Assembly: GCF_029428675.1 (NCBI RefSeq)
Contig: NZ_JAJNEL010000001.1
Span: 3,038,001-3,102,000, forward strand
DNA: 64,000 bases
Direction: 5' to 3'
Source: Streptomyces sp. JH14
Lineage (GTDB): Bacteria > Actinomycetota > Actinomycetes > Streptomycetales > Streptomycetaceae
Shown here one piece after another: positions 36,251-43,648 of this stretch. The notes beneath the pieces are model-generated. The model saw only the letters and a program-made list of their open reading frames with translations, was not told where the DNA came from and did not search any database. A program made the translations under genes and the position numbers. How positions within the stretch are numbered: the stretch's first letter is position 1; each line of letters begins with the position of its first letter.

Positions 36251-36514
36251 ATGCCCACGTCTGTCGACGTCGCCGTCCTTCACTGCTCCCCCGCCGGCAC
36301 CGTTGCCACCACGGCCGAAGTCATCGCCGAGCACACCGAGAAGGCAGGTGCAAAGGTACGGCTGCGCACGGCGGCCGGACACATGCCGCAGGCGATCATC
36401 GGCTCCGCCGCGGCCCGGGCCGTGCGCACGAAGGCGACAGCCGCCCGGGTACAGGCCGAGCGGGTCGTGAAGTCCACCCGGGCGACCAAGACCGGCCTCA
36501 CCGCCGAGAACTGA
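36251..36514 (+). CDS. Small flavodoxin-like protein, probably truncated
   Basis: An 87-residue protein starting MPTSVDVAVLHCSPAGTVATTAEVIAEHTEKAGAKVRLRTAAG. The first 40 residues resemble the N-terminal FMN-phosphate loop and first helix of WrbA/flavodoxin-type quinone reductases, but the rest of the fold is missing and is replaced by an Ala/Arg/Thr-rich helix. GGAGG lies 9 nt upstream, so it is probably translated. It ends 16 nt before the glutamate decarboxylase start. It could be a degraded gene or a short conserved protein. Confidence 0.5.
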   Translation: MPTSVDVAVLHCSPAGTVATTAEVIAEHTEKAGAKVRLRTAAGHMPQAIIGSAAARAVRTKATAARVQAERVVKSTRATKTGLTAEN

Positions 36515-36530
36515 GAAGGGCTGTCCGCCG

Positions 36531-37956
36531 ATGCCTCTCCACAAAGGTTCGAACCACACCAAGGAACCGTCCGAGGAGCGACGCAGGCGCGCCTTCAACC
36601 CGTTCTTCGGGGAGGCGGATCCGACAGCCGGCATGACGTCCGCGCCGCCGCGCCACCGGCTGCCCGACGGCCCGCTGCCGCCCTCGACCGCGTACGGCCT
36701 GGTCCGTGACGAGCTGATGCTCGACGGCAACTCCCGGCTCAATCTCGCCACCTTCGTCACCACCTGGATGGAGCCCGAGGCCGGGGTGCTGATGGGCGAG
36801 TGCCGGGACAAGAACATGATCGACAAGGACGAGTACCCGCGCACCGCCGAACTGGAACGGCGCTGCGTGGCCATGCTCGCCGACCTGTGGAACGCCCCCG
36901 ACCCCGCGACGGCGGTGGGCTGTTCGACCACCGGCTCCAGTGAGGCCTGCATGCTCGCCGGACTGGCGTTCAAACGCCGCTGGGCGGCCAGGAACGCCGA
37001 CCGGTACCCGGCGACCGCGCGGCCCAATCTGGTCATGGGCATCAATGTGCAGGTCTGCTGGGACAAGTTCTGCAATTTCTGGGAGGTGGAGGCCCGCCAG
37101 GTCCCGATGGAGGGTGGCCGCTTCCATCTCGACCCGCAGGCCGCCGCCGAGCTCTGCGACGAGAACACCATCGGCGTCGTCGGAGTCCTCGGCTCCACCT
37201 TCGACGGTTCGTACGAGCCCATCGCCGAACTCTGCGCGGCCCTCGACGACCTGCAGGAGCGCACCGGCCTCGACATCCCCGTCCATGTCGACGGCGCGTC
37301 CGGCGGGATGGTGGCGCCGTTCCTGGACGAGGACCTGGTCTGGGACTTCCGGCTTCCCCGGGTGTCGTCGATCAACACCTCCGGGCACAAGTACGGCCTG
37401 GTCTACCCGGGCGTCGGCTGGGCGCTGTGGCGTTCGCCCGCCGAGCTCCCCGAGGAGCTCGTCTTCCGCGTCAACTACCTGGGCGGCGACATGCCGACCT
37501 TCGCGCTGAACTTCTCCCGGCCCGGCGCTCAGGTCGCGGCGCAGTACTACACCTTCCTGCGGCTGGGCCGGGAGGGCTACCGGGCCGTTCAGCAGGCCGC
37601 CCGCGATGTGGCGAGCAGCCTGGCCGCCCAGTTCGAGAAGCTGGACGACTTCCATCTCCTCACCCGGGGCGACGAGTTGCCCGTCTTCGCCCTGACGACC
37701 GCCCCGGACGTGCGGGCGTTCGACGTCTTCGACGTGTCGCGGCGGCTGCGCGAGCACGGCTGGCTGGTCCCCGCGTACACCTTCCCCCCCCAACCGTCAG
37801 GATCTGTCGGTGCTCCGGGTGGTGTGCCGCAACGGCTTCTCCTCGGACCTCGCGGAACTGCTCCTGGAGGACCTGCGGCAGCTGCTGCCCGAACTGCGCG
37901 GCCAACGGCATCCGTTGAGTCATGACAGGGAGGTCGCGACGGCCTTCCACCACTGA
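36531..37956 (+). pseudogene. gadB: Glutamate decarboxylase, disrupted by a +1 frameshift in a poly-C run
   Basis: The PLP enzyme converts glutamate to 4-aminobutyrate and CO2, an acid-resistance and GABA-forming reaction. The N-terminal about 420 residues are intact: STTGSSEACMLAGLAFKRRW, IPVHVDGASGGMVAPF, and VSSINTSGHKYGLVYPGVGWALW with the PLP lysine. At 37784-37791 eight C residues stand where seven would keep the frame. The original frame then reads a nonsense tail to a stop at 37925. One base fewer restores the expected C-terminus (LSVLRVVCRNGFSSDLAELLLEDLRQLLPELRG) to a stop at 37956. This is either a sequencing error or a real inactivating or phase-variable change. Confidence 0.85.
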
Positions 37957-37980
37957 GCGGGTGGCGGCTCCCGCGACGCC

Positions 37981-38622
37981 CTACCGCCCCTGCCGTGGAG
38001 CGGGGGAGCCGGTCGCGTAGGGGTTCTCCTCGCCCTCGGCGAGTACGCCGACGAACGGATCGCCCTCGCCCGCGAAGGTGTACGCACCGCCCTCGATCCG
38101 CGCGATCAGCCCCCGCGTCCACGCGGCCCCCGCGTCCGCCGAATGGACCCACATGTTCATGATCTCGCCGATGTGGCCCAGCGACTCGGGCCCTTCCTCC
38201 GGCGTGTAGTACTCGGTGACCGAGGCTCGCCAGGCCGCCAGCCCCGCCACCCGCTCCTTCAGCAGCGCGACCGCCTCGGACCTCTCCAGGTCGACGATGA
38301 AGCCGATGCCCGCCGACAGCACGTCCATCTTCTGGTCGTACGAGGTCAGCGCCGCGCGCAGCAGCGCGAAGTACTCCTCGGTGCCCCGCCCCGTGATCTC
38401 GTACTCGGTGCGGGGCGGCCCCCCTGCGGTACTCGGAGCGATCTCATGGGCGACCAGCAGCCCTTGCTTCGCCATCTGTTTCAGGGCGTGGTAGACCGAG
38501 CCCGGCTTGGCGTTGGACCACTCGTGGGCGCCCCAGTACTCCAGGTCGTTGCGGACCTGATAGCCGTGCGCCCGGCCGTGCTGTCGCACGGCGCCGAGGA
38601 CCAGCAGCCGGATCGCGGACAT
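37981..38622 (-). CDS. PadR-family transcriptional regulator
   Basis: A 213-residue regulator. The N-terminal winged helix MSAIRLLVLGAVRQHGRAHGYQVRNDL and SVYHALKQMAKQGLL is typical of PadR, with basic wing residues in PPRTEYEITGRGTEEYFALL. The C-terminal Vir-like helical domain runs from about residue 95. ATG 38622 follows a good AAGGGTGAG site. It lies 17 nt downstream of the DinB-family gene on the same strand, so it probably shares its transcript and may autoregulate the pair. Confidence 0.9.
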   Translation of the reverse strand: MSAIRLLVLGAVRQHGRAHGYQVRNDLEYWGAHEWSNAKPGSVYHALKQMAKQGLLVAHEIAPSTAGGPPRTEYEITGRGTEEYFALLRAALTSYDQKMDVLSAGIGFIVDLERSEAVALLKERVAGLAAWRASVTEYYTPEEGPESLGHIGEIMNMWVHSADAGAAWTRGLIARIEGGAYTFAGEGDPFVGVLAEGEENPYATGSPAPRQGR

Positions 38623-38639
38623 CCACTCACCCTTCCTAT

Positions 38640-39191
38640 TCAACTTTGACTAGGGTAGTCCGCCTCCTGCGCGATCAGCTCGAACGCGGTACGGCCGTCC
38701 AGCGACTCCCGGATGATGTCCGCATGCCCGGCGTGCCGGGCGATCTCCTCGACGAGATGGACCAGCAGCCAGCGCATCGAGCACTCCGCGTCCTTCGGGA
38801 ACCAGGGCGCCTCGGGCAGCGGGAACGTGTCGTTCATGCTGTCCACCGCGTGGATGAAGTCCTCGGTCTCCGCAGCGACCTTCGCCCAGAACTCCAGCAT
38901 CTGCGGGACGTTCTCGTCCCCGACGAGCCGGAAGCTGTCCGCCCAGGTCGCCTCGGTGCGGGCCTGCTCGTTGGGAAGCTGCTGGGCGAGGCGCAGCCAG
39001 TTCAGTTCGGTCTCCGCGACATGCTTGAGCAGCCCGGAAAGAGAGAGCTCGCTGGCGCTCGGCCGGCTCGCCGCCTGCTCCTCGGTCAGCCCGATCAGCG
39101 AGCGCCGGATCGCGCCGCGCTGTGCCTCGACGAACGAGAGAAGCGCGCCGCGCTCGTCGCCGTGAGCCTCTGCCGGAACGTGAGTGACCAT
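38640..39191 (-). CDS. DinB/DUF664 family protein
   Basis: A 183-residue four-helix-bundle protein of the DinB/DUF664 superfamily, which includes bacillithiol- or mycothiol-dependent transferases. Three candidate metal histidines occur in LSGLLKHVAETELNW and HLVEEIARHAGHADIIRESLDG, spaced as in DinB metalloproteins. Catalysis with mycothiol is a reasonable but unproven guess for an actinomycete. It is the first gene of a pair with padR. Confidence 0.85.
   Translation of the reverse strand: MVTHVPAEAHGDERGALLSFVEAQRGAIRRSLIGLTEEQAASRPSASELSLSGLLKHVAETELNWLRLAQQLPNEQARTEATWADSFRLVGDENVPQMLEFWAKVAAETEDFIHAVDSMNDTFPLPEAPWFPKDAECSMRWLLVHLVEEIARHAGHADIIRESLDGRTAFELIAQEADYPSQS
38648..38660. promoter_or_regulatory. 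Short dyad upstream of padR
   Basis: GACTAGGGTAGTC, a perfect dyad about a GGG centre, lies in the last codons of the DinB gene, 26 nt before the padR start. It is a possible PadR operator; weak evidence. Confidence 0.3.
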
Positions 39192-39294
39192 GATGTCCGC
39201 CCTTCGGTGCCGTGCGGGCCTGCGCCCGGTGTCTTCCTGACAACGACCACGCTACGGACCCTTGCGGACAACTTCGGTCCTCAACAGGCGGGCA

Positions 39295-40752
39295 TCAGAG
39301 CGAGAAGTCGGTCCGGCCGTGCTGGATCGAGATCCACTTCTGGGTGGTGAACGCCTCCACCGTGGCGTCGCCGTTCAGCCGCCCGGATCCGGAGAACTTC
39401 TCGCCGCCGAAGGCCACCAGCGGATCGTCCTGGATGGTGGAGTCGTTGACGTGGAACATCCCCGTGACGATGCGCTGCGCGAACCGCACCCCGCGTTCGG
39501 CGTCGGCCGTGTGCACGGCGCCGCTCAGCCCGTACGGGGAGTCGTTGGCGATCCGCACCGCGTCCTCCTCGCCGTCGAAGGTCAGCAGCAGGGCCACCGG
39601 GCCGAAGATCTCCTGGGCCAGCAGCGGGGAGTCCTCCGGCAGCCCGGCGAGCACGGTCGGCTCGACGAGATTGCCGCGGGTGCGGCCGCGCACGAGCGCC
39701 GTGGCGCCCTCCGCGACCGCCTGCTCGACCAGGGCGGTCAGCGCATCGGCCTGGAAGGTGTTGATGACGGGGCCGATCTGGGTCTCCGGGTCCCGCGGGT
39801 CGCCGGTCCTGAGCGCGGCCACCTTCGCGGTGAACTTCTCGGTGAACTCCGGCGCGATGGAGCGGTCCACCAGGATGCGGTTGGCTGCCATGCAGACCTG
39901 CCCCTGGTAGACGAAGCGGCTGAACACCGCCGCGTCGACCGCGTAGTCGATGTCCGCGTCGTCCAGCACCACCAGGGCGCTGTTGCCGCTGAGTTCGAGG
40001 ACGGCCCGCTTGAAGAGTCCACCGGCGGTCGCGCCGACATGGCGGCCCACCCGGTCCGAGCCGGCGAAGGAGATCACCTTGGGTACGGGGTGCGCTATGA
40101 GCGCGTCGCCGATCTCGGCGATGTCGGTGACCAGGACGTTGAGCAGCCCTGCGGGCAGCCCGGCCTCCTCGAAGATCCTGGCGATCAGTCCGCCGCCGAC
40201 GACGGGGGCGTGCTGGTTGGGCTTGATGACGACCGCATTGCCGAGCGCCAGGGCCGGCGCGACCGACTTCATCGTCACCAGGAAGGGGAAGTTGAAGGGG
40301 CTGATCACGCCGATGACGCCGACGGGCACCCGGTAGACGCGGTTCTCCTTGCCCTCCACCGGGGACGGCAGGATCCGGCCCTCGGGGCGCAGCGCCTGCT
40401 GGATCGCCTCACGCAGGAAGTCCTTGGCGCAGCGGATCTCGTACTCCGCCTTGAGCCGGGTGCCGCCCAGCTCGTCGATGATCGCGCCGATGATGTCCTC
40501 GGTGAGTTCATCGGTGATGCGCAGGGCGCGTTCGAGGACGAGGCGGCGTTCGTACGGATTGGTGCCGGCCCAGATCCGCTGGGCGCGCTCGGCCGCGCGA
40601 TAGGCCTCGTCGACCTCCTGTGCGGTGGCGACAGTGATCGCCGCGAGCTTTTCGCCGTTGTACGGATTGAAATCGATGATGTCCCAGGAGCCGGTACCGG
40701 TCCGCCACTCACCGTCGATGTACTGGTTGGCCAGCTCATTGAAGAAGGACAT
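39295..40752 (-). CDS. Aldehyde dehydrogenase (benzaldehyde/vanillin dehydrogenase-like)
   Basis: A 485-residue NAD(P)-dependent aldehyde dehydrogenase. VGVIGVISPFNFPFLVTMKSVAPALALGNAVVIKPNQ is the cofactor-binding region. FAGSDRVGRHVG and the catalytic glutamate in LELSGNSALVVL are followed by the nucleophilic cysteine in YQGQVCMAANRILV, about residue 286. ATG 40752 (MSFFNELANQYIDGEW) has AAGGGA upstream, so the longer frame to 40794 is not needed. Sequence features resemble aromatic aldehyde dehydrogenases, but the substrate cannot be fixed by eye. Confidence 0.92.
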   Translation of the reverse strand: MSFFNELANQYIDGEWRTGTGSWDIIDFNPYNGEKLAAITVATAQEVDEAYRAAERAQRIWAGTNPYERRLVLERALRITDELTEDIIGAIIDELGGTRLKAEYEIRCAKDFLREAIQQALRPEGRILPSPVEGKENRVYRVPVGVIGVISPFNFPFLVTMKSVAPALALGNAVVIKPNQHAPVVGGGLIARIFEEAGLPAGLLNVLVTDIAEIGDALIAHPVPKVISFAGSDRVGRHVGATAGGLFKRAVLELSGNSALVVLDDADIDYAVDAAVFSRFVYQGQVCMAANRILVDRSIAPEFTEKFTAKVAALRTGDPRDPETQIGPVINTFQADALTALVEQAVAEGATALVRGRTRGNLVEPTVLAGLPEDSPLLAQEIFGPVALLLTFDGEEDAVRIANDSPYGLSGAVHTADAERGVRFAQRIVTGMFHVNDSTIQDDPLVAFGGEKFSGSGRLNGDATVEAFTTQKWISIQHGRTDFSL

Positions 40753-40806
40753 GCGATCCCTTACTGCAGATCCAGACTCCTGTTGAGACGTCATCGTACT
40801 GATGTA

Positions 40807-41688
40807 TCAGGACAGTTGGAGCAGGCCGCGAAGCAGATCGCGGCTCTCCTCGGGACCCGGACTGTCGTGATGGAGCCGCACCATGGCCTTTTCGTACTGG
40901 GCGACTTCCTCGCGCTTGTCCAGATAGAGCGCACTTGTCAGCTGCTCCAGATAGACGATGTCCGACAGATCGGATTCCGGGAAACTCAGCATCGTAAAGG
41001 AACCGCTCTCGCCCGCGTGCCCGCCAAAACTGAAGGGCATCACCTGAAGCGTGATGTTCGGCTGCTCCGACATTTCGATCAGATGCCGCAATTGTGCGCG
41101 CATCACTTCGCGTTCACCGTAGGGGCGGCGCAGCGCCGCCTCATCCAGTACGGCATGGAAACGCGGCGCCCGTTCGGAGACCAGCACCTTCTGCCGCTCC
41201 AGCCGGAGCGCGACCCGGCGGTCGATCTCGGCGGCGGGGGCGCCGCGCATGCCGCGGGAGACGACGGCGTGGGCGTAGGCCTCGGTCTGCAACAACCCGT
41301 GGACGAACTGGACTTCGTAGATCCGGATGAGCGAGGCAGCTCCCTCCAGACCGATGTACGTCTGGAACCAGCCGGGCAGCACGTCTCCGTAACTGTGCCA
41401 CCAACCCGCCACGTTCGCCTCACGGGCCAGGCCGAGCAAGGAGTCGCGCTCCACCTCGTCCGTGACACCGTAGAGCGTGAGCAGGTCCTCGACGTCCCTG
41501 GCCTTGAAGCTCACCCGTCCCAACTCCATGCGGCTGATCTTCGACTCGGAAGCCCGGATGGAGTAGCCGGCCGCCTCGCGGGTGATGCCGCGCGAGTCGC
41601 GCAGCCGCCTGAGCTGAGACCCCAGCAGGATGCGCCGCACCACGGATCCACTCGACTCGCCTGCCGCCACCGGTCCAACCCTCCCCAT
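40807..41688 (-). CDS. XRE-family regulator with DUF5753 (WhiJ-like)
   Basis: A 293-residue regulator. An N-terminal Cro/C1-type helix-turn-helix (LGSQLRRLRDSRGITREAAGYSIRASESKISRMELGRVSFKARDVEDLLTLY) precedes a DUF5753 domain (residues about 100-290, including GWFQTYIGLEGAASLIRIYEVQFVHGLLQTEAYA). In Streptomyces such proteins pair with a small DUF397 protein and often an ATP-binding anti-sigma-like protein; all three occur here, at 40807, 41995 and 42609. ATG 41688 has AGGAAG upstream. Homologues (WhiJ family) affect development. Specific targets are unknown. Confidence 0.88.
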   Translation of the reverse strand: MGRVGPVAAGESSGSVVRRILLGSQLRRLRDSRGITREAAGYSIRASESKISRMELGRVSFKARDVEDLLTLYGVTDEVERDSLLGLAREANVAGWWHSYGDVLPGWFQTYIGLEGAASLIRIYEVQFVHGLLQTEAYAHAVVSRGMRGAPAAEIDRRVALRLERQKVLVSERAPRFHAVLDEAALRRPYGEREVMRAQLRHLIEMSEQPNITLQVMPFSFGGHAGESGSFTMLSFPESDLSDIVYLEQLTSALYLDKREEVAQYEKAMVRLHHDSPGPEESRDLLRGLLQLS

Positions 41689-41994
41689 CGCTTCCTGGGC
41701 ATCGGGGCTCCCCCTGAACCCCAAGAGCCGGATTCTGCCATCAAAACGCTTCAGCCCGTACTCATTCGATTACGGAAATGAGAAGACTTCCAGAAAGCTG
41801 CGAAACCGCCCGCAGGAAGAAATGAGCAAGAACCGGCACGGGATCGGACAGGTCCGGCGCGTGCACGTGCATCTGCCCTTGCATCTGCCCAGCGCATTCG
41901 GAACCATGGACCCCGCGCACCTGCGTGCTCGTTCGTGTTGTGCCGCTGTACCACCGCAGTACTGCTACAGCCGCGAATCCCGGGAGTGCCTCGC
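41689..41994. other. Divergent control region of the WhiJ-like cassette
   Basis: The 306-bp region between the XRE gene (minus) and the ATP-binding gene (plus). It has lower GC than its surroundings near 41750-41830 and holds the 19-nt site at 41858 and a direct repeat TGCATCTGCCC at 41868-41878 and 41880-41890. I see no gene in it. Confidence 0.6.
41858..41876 (+). repeat. 19-nt inverted-repeat site, copy 1
   Basis: CGCGTGCACGTGCATCTGC, 119 nt before the ATP-binding gene. Its exact reverse complement stands at 42927-42945 before the DUF397 gene. A shared regulator site of the cassette is likely. Confidence 0.75.
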
Positions 41995-42519
41995 ATGGGG
42001 ACGAATGGATCGACGATGCTCGAGCCGTTACGGCAGGGGCTTCCCCCCATCGATCCCTCAGCCGTCTCCGGGTCGGCCACCTGCACTCTTCCGGCCCGCT
42101 ACGAAGCCGTCGGCGGGGCCAGGCAGTTCACCAGGGCGACACTGAACCGGTGGGAGCTGAGCGACCGCTTCGACGACGTCGCACTGGTCGTCTCCGAACT
42201 CGTGACCAACGCGCTGCGGCACGCACTGCCGGCGGACGCCCCGAGGGACTCCCAGGACGCTCCCGTGCGGCTGCACCTCATGCGCTGGACCTCGCGGCTG
42301 GTGTGCGCGGTGCGCGACCCCAGCCAGGAGAGCCCGGTCGCGGCCGAGGCGGCCGAGTCGGCGGAGTCGGGCCGCGGCCTGTTCCTGGTGGAGTCGTTCA
42401 GCGACTCCTGGGGCTGGCACACATCCCCTGTACTGGGTACGGAGAACCTGCCGAAGGAGGCGCCGGCTCCACGCGGCAAGGTCGTCTGGGCACTGTTCCG
42501 GCTGTCCGACGACGTGTGA
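41995..42519 (+). CDS. ATP-binding (HATPase_c_2, anti-sigma-like) protein
   Basis: A 174-residue protein of the RsbW/SpoIIAB-like HATPase_c_2 group common in Streptomyces. It has the N-box region DDVALVVSELVTNALRHAL, a central strand RLVCAVRDPSQESPV (G1-box position, with the canonical D.G motif degenerate), and SGRGLFLVESFSDSWGWH (G2 box). It may bind ATP and sequester a sigma factor or partner with the DUF397/XRE proteins. ATG 41995 has GGGAG upstream; ATG 42016 is an alternative. Confidence 0.85.
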   Translation: MGTNGSTMLEPLRQGLPPIDPSAVSGSATCTLPARYEAVGGARQFTRATLNRWELSDRFDDVALVVSELVTNALRHALPADAPRDSQDAPVRLHLMRWTSRLVCAVRDPSQESPVAAEAAESAESGRGLFLVESFSDSWGWHTSPVLGTENLPKEAPAPRGKVVWALFRLSDDV

Positions 42520-42608
42520 CCGTACGGGGCCCGCGCCCCGTACACACAGGCCTAAGAGCCGGTCGCGGGAGCCCACGCGCCGCGCGACCGTTCACGGGCG
42601 CGCGTGTG

Positions 42609-42851
42609 TCAGCCGCCCGCTATCAGGTGGTCGAACTCCCCGTCCTTCACACCGAGCAGCAACGCCTCTATCTCGGCCGGCGTATAGACCAGGGCCGGCC
42701 CGTCGGGGTGGCGTGAATTCCGCATCGCCACATCACCGTCGGGCAGTTTGGCGAACTCCACACAAGATCCCTGGGAGTTGCTGTGCCTGCTCTTCTGCCA
42801 GACGACTCCGCGAAGCTCTGTGGCCGCCATGCCGTTGTACACGTGGTGCAC
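42609..42851 (-). CDS. DUF397 small protein (WhiJ-cassette partner)
   Basis: An 80-residue DUF397 protein: VVWQKSRHSNSQGSCVEFAKLPDGDVAMRNSRHPDGPALVYTPAEIEALLLGVKDGEFDHL contains the family motifs W.KS..S...G.CVE and VRNS..P.GP.L..T. These small proteins are encoded next to XRE/DUF5753 regulators and may act as their antitoxin-like or modulatory partner. GTG 42851 has GGGGAG upstream; ATG 42830 is the shorter alternative. It converges with the ATP-binding gene. Confidence 0.88.
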   Translation of the reverse strand: MHHVYNGMAATELRGVVWQKSRHSNSQGSCVEFAKLPDGDVAMRNSRHPDGPALVYTPAEIEALLLGVKDGEFDHLIAGG

Positions 42852-42926
42852 AGGACGCTCCCCGAGTTGCAAGGTGCAAGTGTCAACTGTCTCGGATCAT
42901 AGCTCTGTTCATATGCGCATGCATGA

Positions 42927-42945
42927 GCAGATGCACGTGCACGCG
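42927..42945 (-). repeat. 19-nt inverted-repeat site, copy 2
   Basis: The exact reverse complement of 41858-41876, 76 nt before the DUF397 start. It adjoins the palindromic TGCGCATGCA near 42914. Confidence 0.75.
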
Positions 42946-42979
42946 CGGTGGTCCTTTGATTACAGCTTTACCGTCCCCG

Positions 42980-43007
42980 TCCGCCCGCCGCCCGCCGCCC
43001 GCCGCCC
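42980..43007. repeat. Short tandem repeat of a 7-nt CCGCCCG-type unit
   Basis: About three and a half copies of a 7-nt C-rich unit lie in the 294-bp region between the DUF397 gene and the lipoprotein gene. It is a likely slippage-prone tract with no function assigned. Confidence 0.6.
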
Positions 43008-43145
43008 AAGAGATAGACGAACGGAGCGTCTATTTGGCTCCCGTTCCCGGGAGTTGCCGCGGTTCCACCCCGCCGTTCCCGCGCGAGCCGATCCGCGCAC
43101 CCTGGTAGTTTTGCGCGGTCTTTCGTCGACAAGGGGGAATTTCAC

Positions 43146-43640
43146 GTGCACGAACTCGTACGCACCGCAGCCGTCGTCACAGCGGGTCTGGTCGCCGCTG
43201 TCGCACTCACCGGTTGTGGCAGTGACGGCGGGAAGAGCGATTCGGGCAAGGGCAGCACCGGCGGGCAGGCCTCGGCCACCGGCGGCAGCGGCTCCGGCGG
43301 CGGCGACTCCGGGGACAGCGGCTCCACCGGCGACGCATCGGCACTGGAGGGCACCTGGGCCGGGTTGACCGACGGCAAGGCGGTCGCCCTGTCCGTCGCC
43401 TCCGGGAAGGCCGCTCTCGTCGCAGACGCACACGTCTGCTCGGGCGAGGTGAAGGAGATGGGCAAGGTGATGCTGGTGCTGAAGTGCACCGACGGCAACA
43501 CCGACCGGACCATGGGATCCATCGAGTCCAACGACGGCAAGACGATCACCGTGTCGTGGGACGCCGGCGGAAAGGACACCCTGGCCAAGACCAAACCGGG
43601 TGCACTGCCGACGGCGCTGCCGGGACTGCCCACTCCCTGA
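43146..43640 (+). CDS. Secreted lipoprotein, function unknown
   Basis: A 164-residue lipoprotein. The signal peptide VTAGLVAAVALTGC ends in a lipobox with Cys24, then a Gly/Ser-rich linker of about 45 residues, and a small beta-rich domain (EGTWAGLTDGKAVALSVASGKAALVADAHVCSGEV ... CTDGNTDRTMGSIESNDGKTITVSWDAGGKDTL) with two cysteines that could pair. GTG 43146 has AAGGGGGA upstream. The domain fold suggests ligand or surface binding but is not recognised. Confidence 0.8.
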   Translation: MHELVRTAAVVTAGLVAAVALTGCGSDGGKSDSGKGSTGGQASATGGSGSGGGDSGDSGSTGDASALEGTWAGLTDGKAVALSVASGKAALVADAHVCSGEVKEMGKVMLVLKCTDGNTDRTMGSIESNDGKTITVSWDAGGKDTLAKTKPGALPTALPGLPTP

Positions 43641-43648
43641 GTGCCCTG

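Noticed and set aside
39262..41781. An 839-codon plus-strand open frame opposite the aldehyde dehydrogenase and XRE genes
   Set aside because: Antisense shadow from third-position GC bias; the minus-strand genes have clear domains.
42980..43007. C-rich repeats considered as a possible CRISPR array
   Set aside because: Units of 7 nt without spacers are a simple tandem repeat. No cas gene is present.
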